A stretch of 49,151 nucleotides of DNA, from positions 1 through 49,151 of the forward strand of contig DASUTC010000159.1 in the NCBI GenBank assembly GCA_036374795.1, written 5' to 3'. The DNA comes from Herpetosiphonaceae bacterium. GTDB lineage: Bacteria > Chloroflexota > Chloroflexia > Chloroflexales > Kallotenuaceae. Both the position numbers and the translations under genes were made by a program. The notes beneath the pieces were generated by a model that saw only the letters and a program-made list of their open reading frames with translations, did no database searches and had not been told where the DNA came from. Below are positions 8,473 to 17,560 of the stretch, one piece after another (within the stretch, counting starts at the first letter, position 1; each line of letters opens with the position of its first letter).

Positions 8473-10974
8473 TTACGAAGTTGCTTCGTCCTCGGCATCC
8501 GCCGCCTCAGGCGCTACGGCATCTTCCGGCGCGGGCGCGCGCTCGTCGTTCGACGGCGGATCGTCCAACGAAGGATCTGCCACGCGCCGCCGCCAGGACC
8601 AGACCAGCAGCATGACGACTGAGCTGAGCGCCAGCAGCGGCGGCAGTATTCTGTTCCAGTTGATGCGCTGTGCGGCCCGGCCTGCGGTGAGGCTTGCAGG
8701 GTTGCCTGCGCGCTTGGCCGATCCATCCGCAAGCGGCGTTGGCCTTAGCGTGGGCGTAGCGCTCACTGGTGCCGCCCGATTGAAGTCGCCCGGCGTTGGC
8801 GGCGTGTTCGATTGCCAGCCGCCGCCATGCACCGGGTAGCGGCTGCGGGTCGTTCCCGCCGCGATCTCGTCGTACACTATCGTGTCGGCGAGGCTGCCGT
8901 CTGGCCGCAGCAGCCGCAAGGTCTGCCCCTGGAGCGCTCCAAGCTGTGCGCTTTCGACGACCAAAAACCCGTGCGGGCTGATCGTCGTGGCGGGCGCGAG
9001 CGCGATCGGCGGCGTCGCGGGATCGCCGTCGTCGACCTTCCAGCCGTCGATGGCCTGGGGCCTGGATTGGGTGTTGTACAGCTCGATCCAGGCACGCTCA
9101 GGCGCGATCTCGCTAAAGATCAGTCGTCCGGCTGCGGTTCCGGTCGGTTGCGCCGACGTATCGCCGCTGCTGGCTGGCGCGGGGGTGGCGGTAACACGCT
9201 GCGCCGTGCCGCTCCCACTCCGATCGCTCACGCTGGGACCGCTCGTGCTGCCACCCGCCTGCTCAGGCTGCCAATCGGCGGCGGTATCCGTGTCGTGCGG
9301 CAGGCGGCGCTTCAACGTCTGCCCCTTCGCCGCAAGCTTGACCGGCGGATTCAGGATGCTGGTGTTGCTGCCCCAGGATAGCCCGTCGATCACCTGACCG
9401 GCGCTGTCGAGCAGTACCAGCTCGTCGCCGCTGTTGCCCAGACCATTGCCGATCCGGCCATCGAGTAGAATCCACGCGCCGTCAAAGCTTGGCACCTGCT
9501 GGCGTACCTCATCCGAGGCTGCGATCAGCGCACGACCCTGCGCCGGTAGCTCGAAGCGCGGCAGCCTGGTGCTCTCTTTGCTGTCGCGGAGCGCCCATCC
9601 CGCGAGCGTGATCGTGCGATCGGTCGCGTTGTAGAGGCTGACCCACTCGCCGCTGGATTCGGCTCTGGCCTGCGCGGGATCGTAGAGCACCTCCGCGATC
9701 AGCACATCGTGGGGCGCTGCGGTCGTGCCCGGATCGGTGGTCGTCGGTCCGGCAGCGGCATCCGTCGGCGTGGCTCGAACGCTCGCCGCCGTTCTCGTGG
9801 GCGTTGGGGTGCGCGTGGGCGTTGAGGTGCGAGTCGGTGATGGCGTACGGGTCGCCGTGGGCTCGCGCGTCTCGGTCGGCTCGCGCGTCTCGGTTGGCTC
9901 GTGCGTCGGGGATGGCGTACGGGTTGCCGTGGGCGTATGGGTGGGCGTTGGGGTGCGGGTGGGTGTGGGCGTGCGGGTGGGTGTGGGCGTGCGGGTGGGT
10001 GTGGCCGTGGATGTTGGCGTATCCGTCGGCGTCGCAGTGGGCGTCGGCGTATTCGTCGGCGTTGGTGTCGGCGTTGGGGGGAGCATATTGGGCATGCCGC
10101 GCGAAGGCAGCAAATCGTCGCGCCAATCCTGGCCGTCGGGATAGCGTCCAAACGCCTGATCGGGCTGCGCCTGATCGTACAAGAAATCGTCGAGCACCTC
10201 ACGATCCGGCTGTAGCAGCCGCAGCGCGTCGCTGTCATCGAGCAGATCCGGCGGCAGGTCGAAGGCCGCGAATGCCTGCGGATCAGGAGCCAGCACGATC
10301 GACTCGGCGATGACCAGATGGATCTCGTCGTCTGCTCCATCGTCGACGATCAAGCCCTCAAGATCGATCGGCGTTGGCCCAAGGTTACGCAGCTCGATCC
10401 AGGCTGTGCCTGCTTCGGGCAGCGGCACGAACTCGTTGATCAGGAGCGCTGGCTGCGGTGGAGCGCCATTCGCTGCGCCGGGCGTCGGCGCGGATACGCT
10501 GTACCACAGCCCCGCGCCGTTGGGCATGCGGCTCCAGGCCGAGCCTTTGGCGCTTGAGCTGTACGCCTTGCATGCGATCTGCGCGTCGCTGTGATCGAGC
10601 AGCCGCGCCGCGTCGGTATCATTATTCAGCATGAATCCGCTAATGTTGTAGACATAAAATCCATGCGCCTGGATCGTCGTGCCTGTGGGGATGACCTTTG
10701 GGCTAGTACTGTTGCCGGGAACGTCGTCGATCTTCCAGCCGCCGATCGCGATCGGCGTGTCATGCGGATTATAGATCTCGACCCACTCAGTGCCGTTGCT
10801 GGGGTCCGGCATGAACTCGCTGATCAGCGGCACGAGCTGCACCGGCGATGTGTTGGCGGCGCAGGTGGTCGCCGTCGCTCCGACGGACGACGGCTGGGCC
10901 TGGGTGTGAGAAGGCATCCAGAGTAAGGCATGAGCGAGCAACGCACAGCACGAAACCAGGCGACGTAGATTCAT
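8473..10974 (-). CDS. Multi-domain lamin-tail surface protein with Thr-Pro linker and membrane anchor
   Basis: 833 residues. A signal peptide (1-27, ending SHTQAQ) is followed by two lamin-tail-like domains (about 48-165 and 175-297; motifs [18 protein letters not shown] and [20 protein letters not shown]). [14 protein letters not shown]-type linker of about 105 residues comes next. Two more such domains follow (about 425-545, [11 protein letters not shown]; about 615-740, [16 protein letters not shown]). A transmembrane helix near 770-792 is followed by RRR and an acidic tail. Lamin-tail domains in bacteria are extracellular beta-sandwiches found with nucleases, CotH and adhesins; here no catalytic domain is seen, so a structural or binding role at the surface is inferred. 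AAGGAG precedes the ATG. The 3' partial gene at the window end has the same domain type. Confidence 0.85.
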   Translation of the reverse strand: MNLRRLVSCCALLAHALLWMPSHTQAQPSSVGATATTCAANTSPVQLVPLISEFMPDPSNGTEWVEIYNPHDTPIAIGGWKIDDVPGNSTSPKVIPTGTTIQAHGFYVYNISGFMLNNDTDAARLLDHSDAQIACKAYSSSAKGSAWSRMPNGAGLWYSVSAPTPGAANGAPPQPALLINEFVPLPEAGTAWIELRNLGPTPIDLEGLIVDDGADDEIHLVIAESIVLAPDPQAFAAFDLPPDLLDDSDALRLLQPDREVLDDFLYDQAQPDQAFGRYPDGQDWRDDLLPSRGMPNMLPPTPTPTPTNTPTPTATPTDTPTSTATPTRTPTPTRTPTPTRTPTPTHTPTATRTPSPTHEPTETREPTETREPTATRTPSPTRTSTPTRTPTPTRTAASVRATPTDAAAGPTTTDPGTTAAPHDVLIAEVLYDPAQARAESSGEWVSLYNATDRTITLAGWALRDSKESTRLPRFELPAQGRALIAASDEVRQQVPSFDGAWILLDGRIGNGLGNSGDELVLLDSAGQVIDGLSWGSNTSILNPPVKLAAKGQTLKRRLPHDTDTAADWQPEQAGGSTSGPSVSDRSGSGTAQRVTATPAPASSGDTSAQPTGTAAGRLIFSEIAPERAWIELYNTQSRPQAIDGWKVDDGDPATPPIALAPATTISPHGFLVVESAQLGALQGQTLRLLRPDGSLADTIVYDEIAAGTTRSRYPVHGGGWQSNTPPTPGDFNRAAPVSATPTLRPTPLADGSAKRAGNPASLTAGRAAQRINWNRILPPLLALSSVVMLLVWSWRRRVADPSLDDPPSNDERAPAPEDAVAPEAADAEDEATS
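9785..10085 (-). repeat. Low-complexity Thr-Pro coding repeat
   Basis: Six-base and twelve-base units of the kind GTGGGCGTGCGGGTG on the plus strand encode repeated TPTP, TRTP and TATP on the minus strand inside the lamin-tail gene. Such Thr/Pro linkers space exported domains and can change in length by slippage. Confidence 0.9.
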
Positions 10975-11302
10975 CGACGCTCCTTATGGGCAGCACGCAA
11001 CGCCGACGACGGCAGGCGGAGTGTGACCCGCGCAGCCCGCGACGATGAAGAGCGCTGCTATGAACTTATTGATTGGTTGAAGCTAACGAAGTACTACTTG
11101 TGGGAGGCTAAAGTACTATAGCACAGTTGTGTACCACTCAACGTAGTACTTTTGGTGCGTTCGAGTACTGAGTAGTGCCGCGATTGATGGAGAACAAGAG
11201 CTGCATCGATCAGGAAAGGAACTCACAGCCGCGCAACGGTGGAGATGGGAGCCGCCCGACCGGATAATCGAGCCGAGCGGCTGTGGTCGTCTGCCTGACC
11301 GA
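10975..11302. other. 328-bp intergenic region before the lamin-tail gene
   Basis: Holds the AAGGAG ribosome site of the lamin-tail gene and, at 11090-11169, four AGTACT hexamers. I see no small gene and no clear -35/-10 pair. The AT content is higher than in the surrounding coding sequence. Confidence 0.5.
11090..11169. promoter_or_regulatory. Cluster of four AGTACT palindromes
   Basis: AGTACT occurs at 11090, 11112, 11145 and 11164. Start-to-start spacings are 22, 33 and 19 bases, close to two, three and two helical turns. The cluster lies about 115-195 bases upstream of the lamin-tail ATG. Inference: binding sites of a regulator of that gene. Confidence 0.35.
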
Positions 11303-11893
11303 CTACTTGACAACGCGAAAGCCGATGTGGGTAACATCCGTGCCTTCGACGACATGCAAGCGCTCAAGCGCGATCGGCTCAGTGTCAAGGTGATCGAAGA
11401 GACGCTTGCCGTCGCCGAGCAGCATCGATGCCAGATCAATGTGGATCTCGTCCAGCAGCCCCACCTTCAGGCATTGCCGGACGATCGTTGTGCCGCCGAC
11501 GACGACGTGCTTATCCCCTGCGACTCGCCTGGCCTGCTCGATGGCGCTCAAGACGCCGTCCGTGATAAAGGTGAACGGCGAGCCTTCTTTGACCCATGCT
11601 TGCGGCGGGGTATGGGTCACGATAAACGAGGGCCAGCCGTACGGAGGCTTGCCGCCCCACGCGCCGGACACATCGAAATCATGCCGCCCTGTCACCATCG
11701 CGCCGATCGATCCCCAAAGCTCACCAATGAATGCGGCGCTGGCGCTTGAGATCTGAAACACCATGTCCGTGCCTGGGACCGGAAACGGGGTGTCGCCGCT
11801 GGAGAACCACTTAAAGAGCTGTCGTATGTCATCGTTCGGCCCGGCGATAAAGCCATCCAGCGACATCGTGAAGCCTGTGATGACCTTGCCCAT
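11303..11893 (-). CDS. DHFR-family (RibD C-terminal-like) reductase
   Basis: 196 residues. The sequence starts GKVITGFTMSLDGFIAGPNDD, typical of the YwjB/YyaP group of the dihydrofolate reductase fold related to the RibD reductase domain. NADPH-binding features are the VTGRHDFD segment and VVGGTTIVRQCLKVGLLDEIHI. These proteins are presumed NADPH-dependent reductases with unknown substrates; trimethoprim-type DHFR activity is not implied. AGGAGG stands five bases before the ATG. A perfect 8+2+8 palindrome lies 24-41 bases upstream of the start, suggesting control by a dimeric regulator. The gene stands alone between a lamin-tail gene and an alpha/beta hydrolase. Confidence 0.85.
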   Translation of the reverse strand: MGKVITGFTMSLDGFIAGPNDDIRQLFKWFSSGDTPFPVPGTDMVFQISSASAAFIGELWGSIGAMVTGRHDFDVSGAWGGKPPYGWPSFIVTHTPPQAWVKEGSPFTFITDGVLSAIEQARRVAGDKHVVVGGTTIVRQCLKVGLLDEIHIDLASMLLGDGKRLFDHLDTEPIALERLHVVEGTDVTHIGFRVVK

Positions 11894-11916
11894 ACCATCC
11901 TCCTGGGTATTTGCCT

Positions 11917-11934
11917 GTGCTATACCTATAGCAC
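11917..11934. promoter_or_regulatory. Perfect palindrome GTGCTATA-CC-TATAGCAC
   Basis: An 18-bp dyad with 8-bp perfect arms sits just upstream of the DHFR-family start (11893). One half-site, TATAGCAC, also occurs at 11117-11124 beyond the other end of the same gene. Inference: operator, possibly overlapping the -10 region. Confidence 0.5.
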
Positions 11935-12062
11935 CCAGGTGCGACAGCTAGCGTCACAGAGGTATCGTGGAATGATGGTACGGGCTGCCGCACAATAACT
12001 GATGATCCAGAATCACACAGATAACGCGGTTGTCGTAGGAACATGCGGAAAACGGCGTGCGG

Positions 12063-12977
12063 TTAGCGCCGCAGCACGAAGCGCTGGAGCCAGGCCCACT
12101 GGTTGCGGTGGCCCGGCAGCAGATGATCGCGGAGGAAGGCGCTGACCGTCTTATTGAAGCGCTCGGCCTGCTCGGTATGCGGTAGATGCCCCGTGCCAGG
12201 CCAGATCTCCAGCTTCGCGCCGGGGATCGTCTGGGCAAGCCGGTGACAGTGCTCGGTCGGCACCAGCCGGTCGCTATCGCCGCTCACGATCAGTGTGGGC
12301 ACGCCGATCTCGCGGTAGCGCTCGGCCAGATTCCACGGCTTGTGGAACTGCATATGTCGCCCATAGCGCAGGTAGCTCTGCGCCAGGCGGCGCTTCTGCT
12401 CAAGACCCGATACCATGTTCCAGTACACGTCTTCTTCAGTGATCGCTACGTTGGGATGCATACATGCCCGCAGCGCGCGCCGCACCAGATATTCGGGCCG
12501 TCCGCTGAAGAGCAGTTGCGTGTAGAGCTCGCCGACACCCGGCAGCACCAGGAAGCTCACGGCGCGTCCGCCGGTCTGCGGATAGCACGACGGGCTGACC
12601 AGCATCAGAGATTGTACACGGGATGGATGGGCGATCGTCGTGTTGAGCGCGATGCGCGCGCCCATCGAGTGCCCGACCAGCGCGGCGCGGCTGACGCCGA
12701 GATGATCGAGCAGGCCGACCAGTTGCTCGGTACACGCGACGGTGTTGTACGCGCCTCTGGCCTTGTCGGACTTGCCGCAGCCTTTGAGGTCGAAGGCGAC
12801 GACGCGAAAATGTTGGGCCAGTGCCGGGAGGTTGCGCCACCAGTTCCAGAAGCACGCTGAGAGGCCGTGGATCAGCACAACGGTTGGGCCTTGACCGCAC
12901 TCGACGTAGTGGGTACGAACACCACCCACGGCAGCATACCGAGGGGTGAGTGCACGACAAAATTCGTTGGCGTTCAT
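12063..12977 (-). CDS. Alpha/beta hydrolase
   Basis: 304 residues with the full catalytic set of the family: HG of the oxyanion loop in VLIHGLSACFWNW, nucleophile in LVGHSMGARIAL, acid in VSGDSDRLVP and histidine in PGTGHLPHTEQ. The cap region (about 150-215) is rich in Arg and aromatic residues. There is no signal peptide, so it is cytoplasmic. The start MNANEFCRALTPRYAAV is acceptable, but no strong Shine-Dalgarno is seen. The substrate cannot be told from the sequence; the closest types by eye are meta-cleavage-product-like and proline-iminopeptidase-like hydrolases. The gene has its own promoter candidate at 13109-13137 and is divergent from recJ. Confidence 0.88.
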   Translation of the reverse strand: MNANEFCRALTPRYAAVGGVRTHYVECGQGPTVVLIHGLSACFWNWWRNLPALAQHFRVVAFDLKGCGKSDKARGAYNTVACTEQLVGLLDHLGVSRAALVGHSMGARIALNTTIAHPSRVQSLMLVSPSCYPQTGGRAVSFLVLPGVGELYTQLLFSGRPEYLVRRALRACMHPNVAITEEDVYWNMVSGLEQKRRLAQSYLRYGRHMQFHKPWNLAERYREIGVPTLIVSGDSDRLVPTEHCHRLAQTIPGAKLEIWPGTGHLPHTEQAERFNKTVSAFLRDHLLPGHRNQWAWLQRFVLRR

Positions 12978-13108
12978 GACGGTATCGCTTGCTAGTGCGT
13001 CCGCAGGCCGGGGTGTGGTGGAGATCCCAGAGATTCTTCCACTCTGGGCCGACCGGAACGCGGATTCCCGAAACGATGGATCTATGCCAGATCGAACGAG
13101 GTATATTA

Positions 13109-13137
13109 ACTATACGCCGCATTTGGAGTAATGTCTA
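13109..13137 (-). promoter_or_regulatory. Promoter candidate for the alpha/beta hydrolase
   Basis: On the minus strand TAGACA (13137-13132), a 17-base spacer and TATAGT (13114-13109). Each hexamer is one mismatch from consensus. It predicts a leader of about 125 bases. GTATA/TATAC arms (13101-13115) overlap the -10. Confidence 0.55.
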
Positions 13138-13275
13138 TAGGCACGTAAGGTATGATAGCTTCAGGCTATGCATCTCGCGGCGTGGCGATCACGATTCGTC
13201 GGGCGGCGCTGTGGCGTGTTGCGCAGGCTCCTGCGGGGAAGCGTGTGATACTTGAGACAAGGATGCTTCTGGGCG

Positions 13276-13303
13276 TTGAAAATCTCAAAGCCTTTGGTAA
13301 GAT
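13276..13303 (+). promoter_or_regulatory. Weak promoter candidate for recJ
   Basis: TTGAAA (13276-13281), a 16-base spacer, then TAAGAT (13298-13303). The -10 is poor; the position, about 135 bases before recJ, is plausible. Confidence 0.3.
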
Positions 13304-13438
13304 AAAAGCAGTAAAAGAATCGTTTATCACACGGCAAGCTGCATCGACACCTGTCTCCCACCGTTCGACGCTGATCGGGAGCGCAGCGCGTGATGCTGTC
13401 ATTGCCTTTGATCCTGCTACTATGCCTCTGAGGAAAAG

Positions 13439-15136
13439 ATGCCGTTACGCTCTCGCTGGGTGCCGCGTCCTACCGCGCCCGCAACATTTTTGAATGAGCT
13501 GCCCGCCTCGATCTCACCGCTGATCGGGCAGTTGCTCTGGAGTCGTCAGATCACCGACCCCAGCGCGGTTGAGGCGTTTCTTGCCGCCGACTACGGCGCG
13601 CTCAACGACCCGTTTGCGCTGCGCGATATGGATCGCGCGGTAGCCCGTATCCGCCGGGCGATCGACGAGCAGCAGACCGTGGCGGTCTATGGCGATTTCG
13701 ACACCGACGGCGTTACCGGCGTCGCGCTGCTGAAGCAGGCGCTCTCGGCGCTGGGGCTGAACGTGATGCCCTATATTCCACGTCGGCTTGAGGAAGGCTA
13801 CGGCCTGAATATCCCGGCGGTCGAGCAGCTTGCCGAGCGCGCGCACCTGTTGATCACCGTCGACTGTGGCATCTCGAACGTCGATGAGATCGCGCGCGCG
13901 CAGGCGCTGGGCCTCGATGTGATCGTGCTCGATCACCACACGCCGCCCGCCGTGATCCCGCAGGGCTACGCGGTGATCAATCCCAAGCGCAGCGATTGCA
14001 GCTACCCCTACGATATGCTGGCGGGCGTCGGCGTGGCCTACAAGCTCACGCAGGCGCTCTACCGGGCAGGGCTGCGCACCGGCCTCAGAGGCCGCGATCT
14101 GCTCGATGTGGTAGCCCTGGGCACCGTCACCGACATGGCACCGCTGACCGGCGAGAATCGGATTCTGGTCAAGCATGGCCTGCACGCGATCAACGAGAGC
14201 GAGCGACCCGGCATCAAGGCGCTGATCGAAGCGTCGGCGTCGCGGCGTCCGATCGATACGCGCACGATCGGCTATGTCCTAGGTCCGCGTCTCAACGCCG
14301 CCGGTCGGCTGGACGACGCGATCCGGGCATACAATCTGCTGCTTGCAACCACGGACGAAGAGGCCCAGGCGCTGGCCGAGGAGCTGAACACGATCAATGT
14401 GCAGCGCCAGACGCTGACCAAGGAAGTGCAGCAGCTCGCGCACGAGCTGGCGGTCGCCAGCGGTAAGAACCAGCGGCGGATCGTGATCCTCGACGATACA
14501 GAGTTTCCGTCGGGCATCGTCGGCCTGGTAGCCGCGCGGCTGGTCGAAACCTGGGGCCGTCCAGTGCTGCTGCTGGAGCGCGGCGCGACGACCAGCCGTG
14601 GCTCGGCGCGGTCGGTGGAGGGCTTTTCGATCATCGGCGCGCTGACGGAGGTCGGAGAGCTGTTTGAAAAATTCGGCGGCCATACCATGGCGGCGGGCTT
14701 TACAATCAGCAACACGCGGCTGCCCGATCTGGAAACTCGGCTGCAAGCGATTGCCGACCGCGACCTGCCCGACGATCTGCTGACACCCCGGCTCTACTAC
14801 GACGCCGAGCTGTCGCTCGATCGGCTGAGCCTGGATCTGGTCGAGCAGCTGGCGCTGCTGGAGCCGTACGGCCACGGCAATCCTGAGCCGCTGTGGATCA
14901 CGCGCGGCGTCAAAGTGGTCGACGCCTACGCGATGGGCAAGGAGCGCCAGCATCTCAAGCTGCGGCTCTTCGACGGTCGTGTGACGATCGATGCGCTCTG
15001 GTGGCGCAACGCCGAGCATGTTCATGCATTCAAGAGCTGTCCGCGCGTCGATGTCGCCTACACGCTGGCGATCAACGAGTACATGGGGCGGCGGCGCGTG
15101 CAACTGATCGTCAAGGAGCTGGTGCCGAGCGTCTAA
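13439..15136 (+). CDS. recJ: Single-stranded-DNA-specific 5'-3' exonuclease RecJ
   Basis: 565 residues, close to the 577 of E. coli RecJ. It degrades single-stranded DNA 5' to 3' in recombination and mismatch repair. DHH phosphoesterase motifs are complete: VYGDFDTDGVTG (Asp86, Asp88, Asp90), TVDCGI (142-144) and VLDHHTPP (165-167). The DHHA1 region includes GPRLNAAGRLDDA, FPSGIVGLVAARL and FEKFGGHTMAAGF. The C-terminal OB-type domain ends with RRRVQLIVKELVPS. The ATG has GAGGAAAAG directly upstream. It is the first gene of a plus-strand pair with pfkA, which starts 169 bp downstream. Confidence 0.96.
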   Translation: MPLRSRWVPRPTAPATFLNELPASISPLIGQLLWSRQITDPSAVEAFLAADYGALNDPFALRDMDRAVARIRRAIDEQQTVAVYGDFDTDGVTGVALLKQALSALGLNVMPYIPRRLEEGYGLNIPAVEQLAERAHLLITVDCGISNVDEIARAQALGLDVIVLDHHTPPAVIPQGYAVINPKRSDCSYPYDMLAGVGVAYKLTQALYRAGLRTGLRGRDLLDVVALGTVTDMAPLTGENRILVKHGLHAINESERPGIKALIEASASRRPIDTRTIGYVLGPRLNAAGRLDDAIRAYNLLLATTDEEAQALAEELNTINVQRQTLTKEVQQLAHELAVASGKNQRRIVILDDTEFPSGIVGLVAARLVETWGRPVLLLERGATTSRGSARSVEGFSIIGALTEVGELFEKFGGHTMAAGFTISNTRLPDLETRLQAIADRDLPDDLLTPRLYYDAELSLDRLSLDLVEQLALLEPYGHGNPEPLWITRGVKVVDAYAMGKERQHLKLRLFDGRVTIDALWWRNAEHVHAFKSCPRVDVAYTLAINEYMGRRRVQLIVKELVPSV

Positions 15137-15305
15137 CAGTGGAGGTCGAACGCCGGGCGGGCGTACCTGCCTGCGTCGACGTTTGATTGGTGATCATCCG
15201 GCATGGCGGAGCACATCGTTCGTGCGCTGCTGGCAACGTCGCCTCCGTGCCGTACACGCCCGTCGAAGAGGACGAGCGCTGTTCCTGTCACAGTGAGGAG
15301 AAATC

Positions 15306-16463
15306 ATGAAAATCGGTATTCTGACCGGCGGCGGCGACGTGCCGGGGCTCAATCCATGTATCAAGGCGGTAGTCAATCGGGCGGCGGATGCAGGCATCGA
15401 GGTCGTCGGTATTCGGCGCGGCTGGGGCGGCCTGCTCAACTACAATCTCGACGACGAAACCGGCAGCGCCGAGTGTATTCAGCCGCTCACGCGCGCCGAT
15501 GTCCGCACGATCGATCGCTACGGCGGCACGCATCTGCATACCTCGCGGACCAATCCGGGCCGGGTGCGGCCTACGATGATGCCCGCGTTTCTCAAAGACA
15601 CATTTCCGATCCCTGAAGGCAAGCACCACGCCGACTGTACGCCGCATGTGCTGCGAGTGCTGGAGCGCCTGGGCATCGACACGCTGATCCCGATCGGCGG
15701 CGACGACACGCTGAGCTACGCCGTCCGCATGCACCAGGAGGGCGTGCGTGTGGTAGCGATTCCCAAGACGATGGACAACGATGTCTTCGGCACCGACTAC
15801 TGCATCGGCTTCTCGACGGCGGTGACGCGCTCGGTCGAGTTCATCAACGCGCTGCGCACGCCCACGGGGTCGCACGAGCGCATCGCGGTGATCGAGCTGT
15901 TTGGCCGCAACTCAGGCGAAACCGCGCTGATCTCGGCGTATCTCGCGGATGTCGACCGCGCGATCATCAGCGAAGTGCCCTTCGACATCGAGCGGCTGGG
16001 AGCCTTTTTGGTGCAAGATCAGCGGCGCAATCCCTCTAACTACGCGATCTGCGTGATCTCCGAGGGCGCGTCGATGATCGGCGGGCAGGTGGTGGAGTAC
16101 GGCCAGGAGGATGCCTACGGCCACAAAAAGCTCGGCGGCATCGGCATGATCACCGGCGAGGCGCTGAAGAAGATCACGGGCGTAGAGATCGTTCACCAGC
16201 AGCTCGCCTACCTGATGCGCGCCGGAGCGCCCGACTCGCTCGATCGGATGGTGGCGATCTCGTACGCGAATCTGGCGGTCGATCAGGTGCTCCAGGGCCA
16301 CAGCGGGCGAATGGTCGCGCTGCAAAACGGCATGTACACCACCGTGCCGGTCGATACGATGGCGCAGGGCACCAAGCGCGTGGATGTGGCCGAGCTGTAC
16401 GACGCGGCGACGTATCGCCCGCGCGTGACGCATATTCTGGGCAAGCCGATGTTTTTGTATTGA
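15306..16463 (+). CDS. 6-phosphofructokinase, pyrophosphate-dependent type
   Basis: 385 residues. It phosphorylates fructose 6-phosphate in glycolysis. The N-terminal loop [13 protein letters not shown] and the catalytic TMDND (Asp157) are intact. Two positions decide the phosphate donor in this family: the residue after GGD (Gly104 in E. coli, ATP type) and the residue before T(I/M)DND (Gly124 in E. coli). Here they are Asp134 (GGDDT) and Lys154 (PKTMDND), the pattern of PPi-dependent enzymes. So a reversible PPi-PFK is inferred, cytoplasmic. GAGGAGA stands six bases before the ATG. No other glycolytic gene is adjacent; recJ is upstream and a convergent operon ends downstream. Confidence 0.9.
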   Translation: MKIGILTGGGDVPGLNPCIKAVVNRAADAGIEVVGIRRGWGGLLNYNLDDETGSAECIQPLTRADVRTIDRYGGTHLHTSRTNPGRVRPTMMPAFLKDTFPIPEGKHHADCTPHVLRVLERLGIDTLIPIGGDDTLSYAVRMHQEGVRVVAIPKTMDNDVFGTDYCIGFSTAVTRSVEFINALRTPTGSHERIAVIELFGRNSGETALISAYLADVDRAIISEVPFDIERLGAFLVQDQRRNPSNYAICVISEGASMIGGQVVEYGQEDAYGHKKLGGIGMITGEALKKITGVEIVHQQLAYLMRAGAPDSLDRMVAISYANLAVDQVLQGHSGRMVALQNGMYTTVPVDTMAQGTKRVDVAELYDAATYRPRVTHILGKPMFLY

Positions 16464-16554
16464 TCGGTGCAAATAACGTCGGAGGAGCGTGGCGCAAGAC
16501 GCCCCGACGGTGTATCCGCAACCATCATCGCGGCCAGGCGGTGATCGACTGATC

Positions 16555-16580
16555 AAAAAGGGCACGGCAGCGCCGTGCCC
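16555..16580 (-). terminator. Intrinsic terminator of the miaB-CPBP-TPR operon
   Basis: Perfect 9-bp stem GGGCACGGC (16560-16568) and GCCGTGCCC (16572-16580) with a 3-base loop. On the minus strand it is followed by five T (16559-16555). It lies 31 bases past the TPR gene stop. On the plus strand there is no T-run, so pfkA is not clearly served. The GGGGCACGG...CCGTGCCCC core resembles a widely repeated bacterial intergenic palindrome. Confidence 0.8.
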
Positions 16581-16610
16581 CTACGATTATGAATCGATCG
16601 ACCAGCGAAT

Positions 16611-17483
16611 CTAGGACTCTTCTTCCTCGTCCTCGTCGGGCGAAAGATCGGCCTCGATCTCCTCCAGGCCAACCTCCTCCTCGTCCTGCGTGTCGCCACG
16701 GAAGAAATCTTCGTCGGCCTCGTCGCCAACCTCGTCCTCGGTCAGGTCGTCGTCCTCTTGCAGGTCGTCGGTATCAAGCTCGTAGCGCAGCGGCGTGTCG
16801 CGGACGTAGGTGCGGAAGTGCGCGATGTCGCCGCCGAGCTTGCCGGGAAACGATACCCGCATGCGCTGGTAGGGCGCCTGGTAGATTTCGCGGATCAGCG
16901 CCTTGACCAGGCCAGCCTCGACGTTGGCGACGACCGCGACGTACCTGTTGCCGCCCTCGATCATCTGGATCAAGCGCTGCGCGAGCTGCGGCTCAAGCGA
17001 GCCGATCAGCCGTCCCTCGCCGTCGAACAGCCGCACGTTCTTGCCGTCGTGCTCGATCTTCAGGTCCTCGCCGATCGTCAGGCTGGCGATCACATCGCTC
17101 GACGCGATACCGGTCAGCGTCGTCAGCGCGGTCTTGCCCGTCTCGACGATGAAGATCTGCGGATCGGCATGCTTGCGCTCGGTCCTCAGATCGACGCCGC
17201 CCTCGATGTTCTGCAACTGCTCCAGCCGCGACACGTTCTTGCGCGCGATGACGTTTGAGGGATAGTGCTGGAGCGTCTCGCGGTAGTACTCAAGCGCTTT
17301 ATCGTACTTGCCCAGCTCGAAGTACGCCTTGCCCAGACGGTTGAGCGTCTCGGCGTCTTTGCCCAGATCGAATAGCCGCAGATTATCGTTGATCGCGTCT
17401 TCCCACTGATTATTCGCCGCGTGCTCGATCGCCCGCTCGACCAGGCGTTTGCGCAGGCGCATTCGTTCATCTTGCTTCGTCAA
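16611..17483 (-). CDS. TPR protein with acidic C-terminal tail
   Basis: 290 residues of unknown function. About 35-100 holds tetratricopeptide helices (DAETLNRLGKAYFELGKYDKALEYY, here a composite of two adjoining parts, then LQHYPSNVIARKNVSRLEQL). The middle (about 125-245) is a compact alpha/beta segment with KTALTTLTGI and GNRYVAVVANVEAGLVKALI. The last 50 residues are mostly Asp and Glu. The start is TTG at 17483: GGGAG stands seven bases before it, while the later ATG (17462) has no such site. No membrane segment is seen. It follows a CPBP protease and miaB in one operon ending at a terminator. A scaffold or chaperone-like role is possible but not shown. Confidence 0.75.
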   Translation of the reverse strand: MTKQDERMRLRKRLVERAIEHAANNQWEDAINDNLRLFDLGKDAETLNRLGKAYFELGKYDKALEYYRETLQHYPSNVIARKNVSRLEQLQNIEGGVDLRTERKHADPQIFIVETGKTALTTLTGIASSDVIASLTIGEDLKIEHDGKNVRLFDGEGRLIGSLEPQLAQRLIQMIEGGNRYVAVVANVEAGLVKALIREIYQAPYQRMRVSFPGKLGGDIAHFRTYVRDTPLRYELDTDDLQEDDDLTEDEVGDEADEDFFRGDTQDEEEVGLEEIEADLSPDEDEEEES

Positions 17484-17560
17484 CCCTGTTCTCCCTGTCT
17501 ATAGTTGTATCCATCATCGATCGGGAACGGGCCGCTGCCTTCCCCGACGATCGATCGTGC

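Larger units (their letters stand above)
12978..13438. other. 461-bp divergent intergenic region, alpha/beta hydrolase and recJ
   Basis: Contains promoter candidates in both directions, a 7-bp stem-loop (CCCAGAG at 13026-13032 with CTCTGGG at 13042-13048) in the hydrolase leader, and the GAGGAAAAG ribosome site of recJ. A plus-strand frame at 13152-13493 overlaps recJ and has no family-like features, so I do not call a gene. Confidence 0.5.

Noticed and set aside
9785-10085. Regular repeats considered as a CRISPR array
   Set aside because: Units are short, have no unique spacers and lie inside a coding sequence.
9725-10144. Plus-strand Gly/Val-rich frames over the Thr-Pro linker
   Set aside because: Low-complexity shadow of the lamin-tail gene on the other strand.
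13060-13080. A short GGATTCCCG-type string considered as part of a tRNA
   Set aside because: No cloverleaf arms can be drawn around it.
13152-13493. Possible 113-residue gene before recJ
   Set aside because: It overlaps the recJ start and ribosome site in another frame and has no family-like sequence.
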